Under the pieces are notes generated by a model. It searched no databases, was not told the origin of the DNA, and saw nothing but the letters and a program-made list of their open reading frames with translations. A stretch of 64,000 nucleotides of DNA, from NCBI RefSeq assembly GCF_900113185.1, contig NZ_FOZD01000001.1, positions 2,418,001-2,482,000 on the forward strand, given 5' to 3'. Source of the stretch: Agromyces sp. CF514. Its GTDB lineage: Bacteria; Actinomycetota; Actinomycetes; Actinomycetales; Microbacteriaceae. The position numbers and the translations under genes are program-made. Within the stretch, counting starts at the first letter, position 1. Each line of letters starts with the position of its first letter. This document shows, one piece after another, positions 62,432 to 64,000 of this stretch.

Positions 62432-62437
62432 TAGACT
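62432..62437 (+). promoter_or_regulatory. -10 element of the alpha/beta hydrolase gene
   Basis: TAGACT, 9 bases, ATG 62447. The leader would be absent or only a few bases long. Confidence 0.45.
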
Positions 62438-62446
62438 GTCGAGGTC

Positions 62447-63355
62447 ATGATCCCCTCCCCGTACGCCGAGCAACTCGCGCGCATCCCCGTCCGCGAGCAC
62501 CGGCTCGACGTCGAAGGCACTGCCACGTCCTGGTGGGAGTACGGCCCCGCCGATGCTCCCGTGATCGTGCTCGTGCACGGGTTCCGCGGCGACCACCACG
62601 GCCTCGAGCCCGTCGTCGCGCAACTGCCGGGCTTCCGCATCGTCTCGCCCGACCTTCCGGGCTTCGGCGCATCCGACACGTTCGCGACCGGCGAGCACGA
62701 CCTCGACGCGTACGCAGCCTGGCTCGGTGCCTTCATCCGCACCGTCGGCATCGACGGCCCCTACACGCTACTGGGCCACTCGTTCGGCTCGATCGTGGCC
62801 TCGGCCGCGGTCGCCCGCGGTCTCGCGCCCGAGCGCCTGATCCTCGTCAACCCCATCGGGGCACCGGCGCTCGAGGGCCCCCGCGGCGTCATGACGAAGC
62901 TCGCGGTGCTCTACTACCGCGCGGCCGCAGCACTGCCCGAGCGCCCGGGCTTCGCCCTGCTGCGCAACGGCGCGATCGTGCGCGTCATGAGCGTCACCAT
63001 GGCCAAGACGAAGTCGAAGCCCCTCCGCCGGTGGATCCACGATCAGCACGACACCTACTTCTCGGCGTTCGGCACTCGCGATTCCGTGCTCGAGGGGTTC
63101 ACGACCTCGGTGAGCCACGACGTCAGCGAGGTCGCCGCCGACATCCGCGTTCCCACGCTGCTCGTCGCGGCCGAACGCGACGACGTCACCCCGCTCGCCG
63201 CGCAGCGCCGCCTCGTCACGCTCTTCCCAGACGCCCGACTCGAGGTGATCCCCGACGTCGGCCACCTGATCCACTACGAGACGCCGCAGGCGGCCGCCGC
63301 GATGATCCTCGACTTCCTCGGCTCCGACCATCTCGACTCCGAGGCTCGCGCGTGA
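62447..63355 (+). CDS. Alpha/beta hydrolase
   Basis: 302 residues. Oxyanion-side VLVHGFRGD, nucleophile S112 in GHSFGS, acid in AAERDDVTPL and catalytic His in DVGHLIHYE. The fold is clear; the substrate (ester, amide or epoxide) is not. No signal peptide. The stop overlaps the glycosyltransferase start as GTGA, so it may act in the same surface polysaccharide or lipid pathway (inference). Confidence 0.9.
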   Translation: MIPSPYAEQLARIPVREHRLDVEGTATSWWEYGPADAPVIVLVHGFRGDHHGLEPVVAQLPGFRIVSPDLPGFGASDTFATGEHDLDAYAAWLGAFIRTVGIDGPYTLLGHSFGSIVASAAVARGLAPERLILVNPIGAPALEGPRGVMTKLAVLYYRAAAALPERPGFALLRNGAIVRVMSVTMAKTKSKPLRRWIHDQHDTYFSAFGTRDSVLEGFTTSVSHDVSEVAADIRVPTLLVAAERDDVTPLAAQRRLVTLFPDARLEVIPDVGHLIHYETPQAAAAMILDFLGSDHLDSEARA

Positions 63356-64000
63356 AGATCGTCGTCGACTGCCGCTACACCCGCATCGGGCGACACGACG
63401 GCATCAGCCGCTTCACCGCGGGCATCGTCACGGAGCTCGCCAAGCGGCATCCGCTCACCATGCTCGTGAACGACCACCGACAGCTCGAGATGCTGCCCGA
63501 CCTGCCGTGGCAGCTCGTGAGCTCGCCGACGAGCATCCGCGAGCCGCTCGTCGCACTGCAGGTGCGACGGTTGCGCCCCGACATCGTCTTCTCGCCCATG
63601 CAGACCATGGGCTCGTGGGGTCGCGACTACAAGCTGCTGCTCACGCTGCACGACCTCATCTACTACGAGAACCCCACCCCGCCGCGCGACCTGCCGCTTC
63701 CGGTGCGCGTGCTCTGGCGGCTCTACCACCTCGCGTGGTGGCCGCAGCGCCTGCTGCTCAACCGCGCCGACGCCGTGGTCACGGTCTCCGAGACGACCGC
63801 GGGGCTCATCCGCGAACACGAACTCACCGACCGCCCGGTGACCGTCGTGCCGAATGCCGCCGACGACCTCGCCGTGCCCGACCTGCCGCGCGTCAGGCCG
63901 ACCGGCCACCGGCTCGTCTACATGGGCTCCTACATGCCCTACAAGAACGTCGACACGCTCGTTCGGGCGGTCGGCGCGCTGCCCGAGCACGAACTGCACC
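63352..64000 (+). CDS. Glycosyltransferase family 1/4 (partial, C-terminus outside window)
   Basis: 216 residues are visible from GTG 63352 (MKIVVDCRYTRIGRHDGISRF). N-terminal GT-B half with DGISRFTAGIVTELAKRH, LLTLHDLIYYENP and ADAVVTVSETTAGLI, then the start of the donor domain (RLVYMGSYMPYKNVDTLVRA). It is like GT4 mannosyl- or glucosyltransferases. Cut by the right edge, so the donor-site E-x7-E motif is not seen. Confidence 0.9.
   Translation, partial: MKIVVDCRYTRIGRHDGISRFTAGIVTELAKRHPLTMLVNDHRQLEMLPDLPWQLVSSPTSIREPLVALQVRRLRPDIVFSPMQTMGSWGRDYKLLLTLHDLIYYENPTPPRDLPLPVRVLWRLYHLAWWPQRLLLNRADAVVTVSETTAGLIREHELTDRPVTVVPNAADDLAVPDLPRVRPTGHRLVYMGSYMPYKNVDTLVRAVGALPEHELH

Overview
The window is chromosomal core DNA from a high-GC Gram-positive actinobacterium. 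Gene content and order point to the family Microbacteriaceae (Agromyces/Microbacterium-like): a tkt-tal-pgi-zwf-opcA block divergent from ctaB, a suf operon with a Rieske ferredoxin and no sufS/sufU, a valyl-tRNA synthetase of the archaeal-like type, an ileS with a T-box leader followed by folC-DUF4233-ndk, and rne-rplU-rpmA-obgE-proB-proA-nadD-rsfS. The genus is an inference. I see no insertion sequence, prophage, integrase, plasmid gene or CRISPR array. Many genes start at GTG, and ATGA/GTGA overlaps between neighbours are common.

Layout. 1-7045 (minus): pentose phosphate and glycolysis entry operon tkt-tal-pgi-zwf-opcA, with opcA running off the left edge. 7379-9899: heme A branch (ctaB plus; ctaA minus with an overlapping gamma-carbonic-anhydrase-like gene). 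10151-14249 (plus): sufB, sufD, Rieske ferredoxin, sufC and a SufT-like MIP18 protein. 14344-20595: M3 peptidase, methyltransferase, small unknown protein, GNAT acetyltransferase and valS. 20663-25935 (minus): a complete peptide/nickel-type ABC importer, divergent from a TetR regulator. 26714-28198 (minus): a Tat-type lipoprotein beta-glucosidase behind a perfect CebR-like palindrome. 28310-34259 (plus): T-box, ileS, folC, DUF4233, ndk. 34350-38331: VKOR-family protein, RNase E/G with a long structured leader, DUF4031 protein.

38380-45385 (plus): ribosome, GTPase, proline and NAD biosynthesis cluster ending in rsfS, followed by tRNA-Ala(GGC) and a strong terminator. 45638-52768: mixed single genes (TMEM175-like channel, Lrp regulator with an MpaB-type oxygenase, secreted transglycosylase-like protein, NagZ-like lipoprotein, YceI, AlkZ-like protein). 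52885-61493: ABC-F ATPase, SURF1, two small conserved genes, fabG-like reductase, serB, glycogen genes glgC and glgA, an orphan ABC ATPase and type B L31. 61580-64000: exonuclease, alpha/beta hydrolase and a glycosyltransferase cut by the right edge.

How the genes work together. The central carbon block supplies NADPH and pentoses. ctaA, ctaB and SURF1 serve an aa3-type oxidase. SufBCD, the Rieske protein and SufT serve Fe-S assembly. The rplU-rsfS block links ribosome assembly to proline and NAD synthesis.

I found no clearly new multi-gene system. The most interesting signals are a heptamer (CGGATGC/GCATCCG) that recurs far more often than composition suggests and builds the stems of several intergenic hairpins, an ultrashort ileS T-box, a carbohydrate-operator/lipoprotein GH1 pair, a structured rne leader, and a consistent leaderless promoter layout (TAGnnT followed by 6-7 nt and the start codon).
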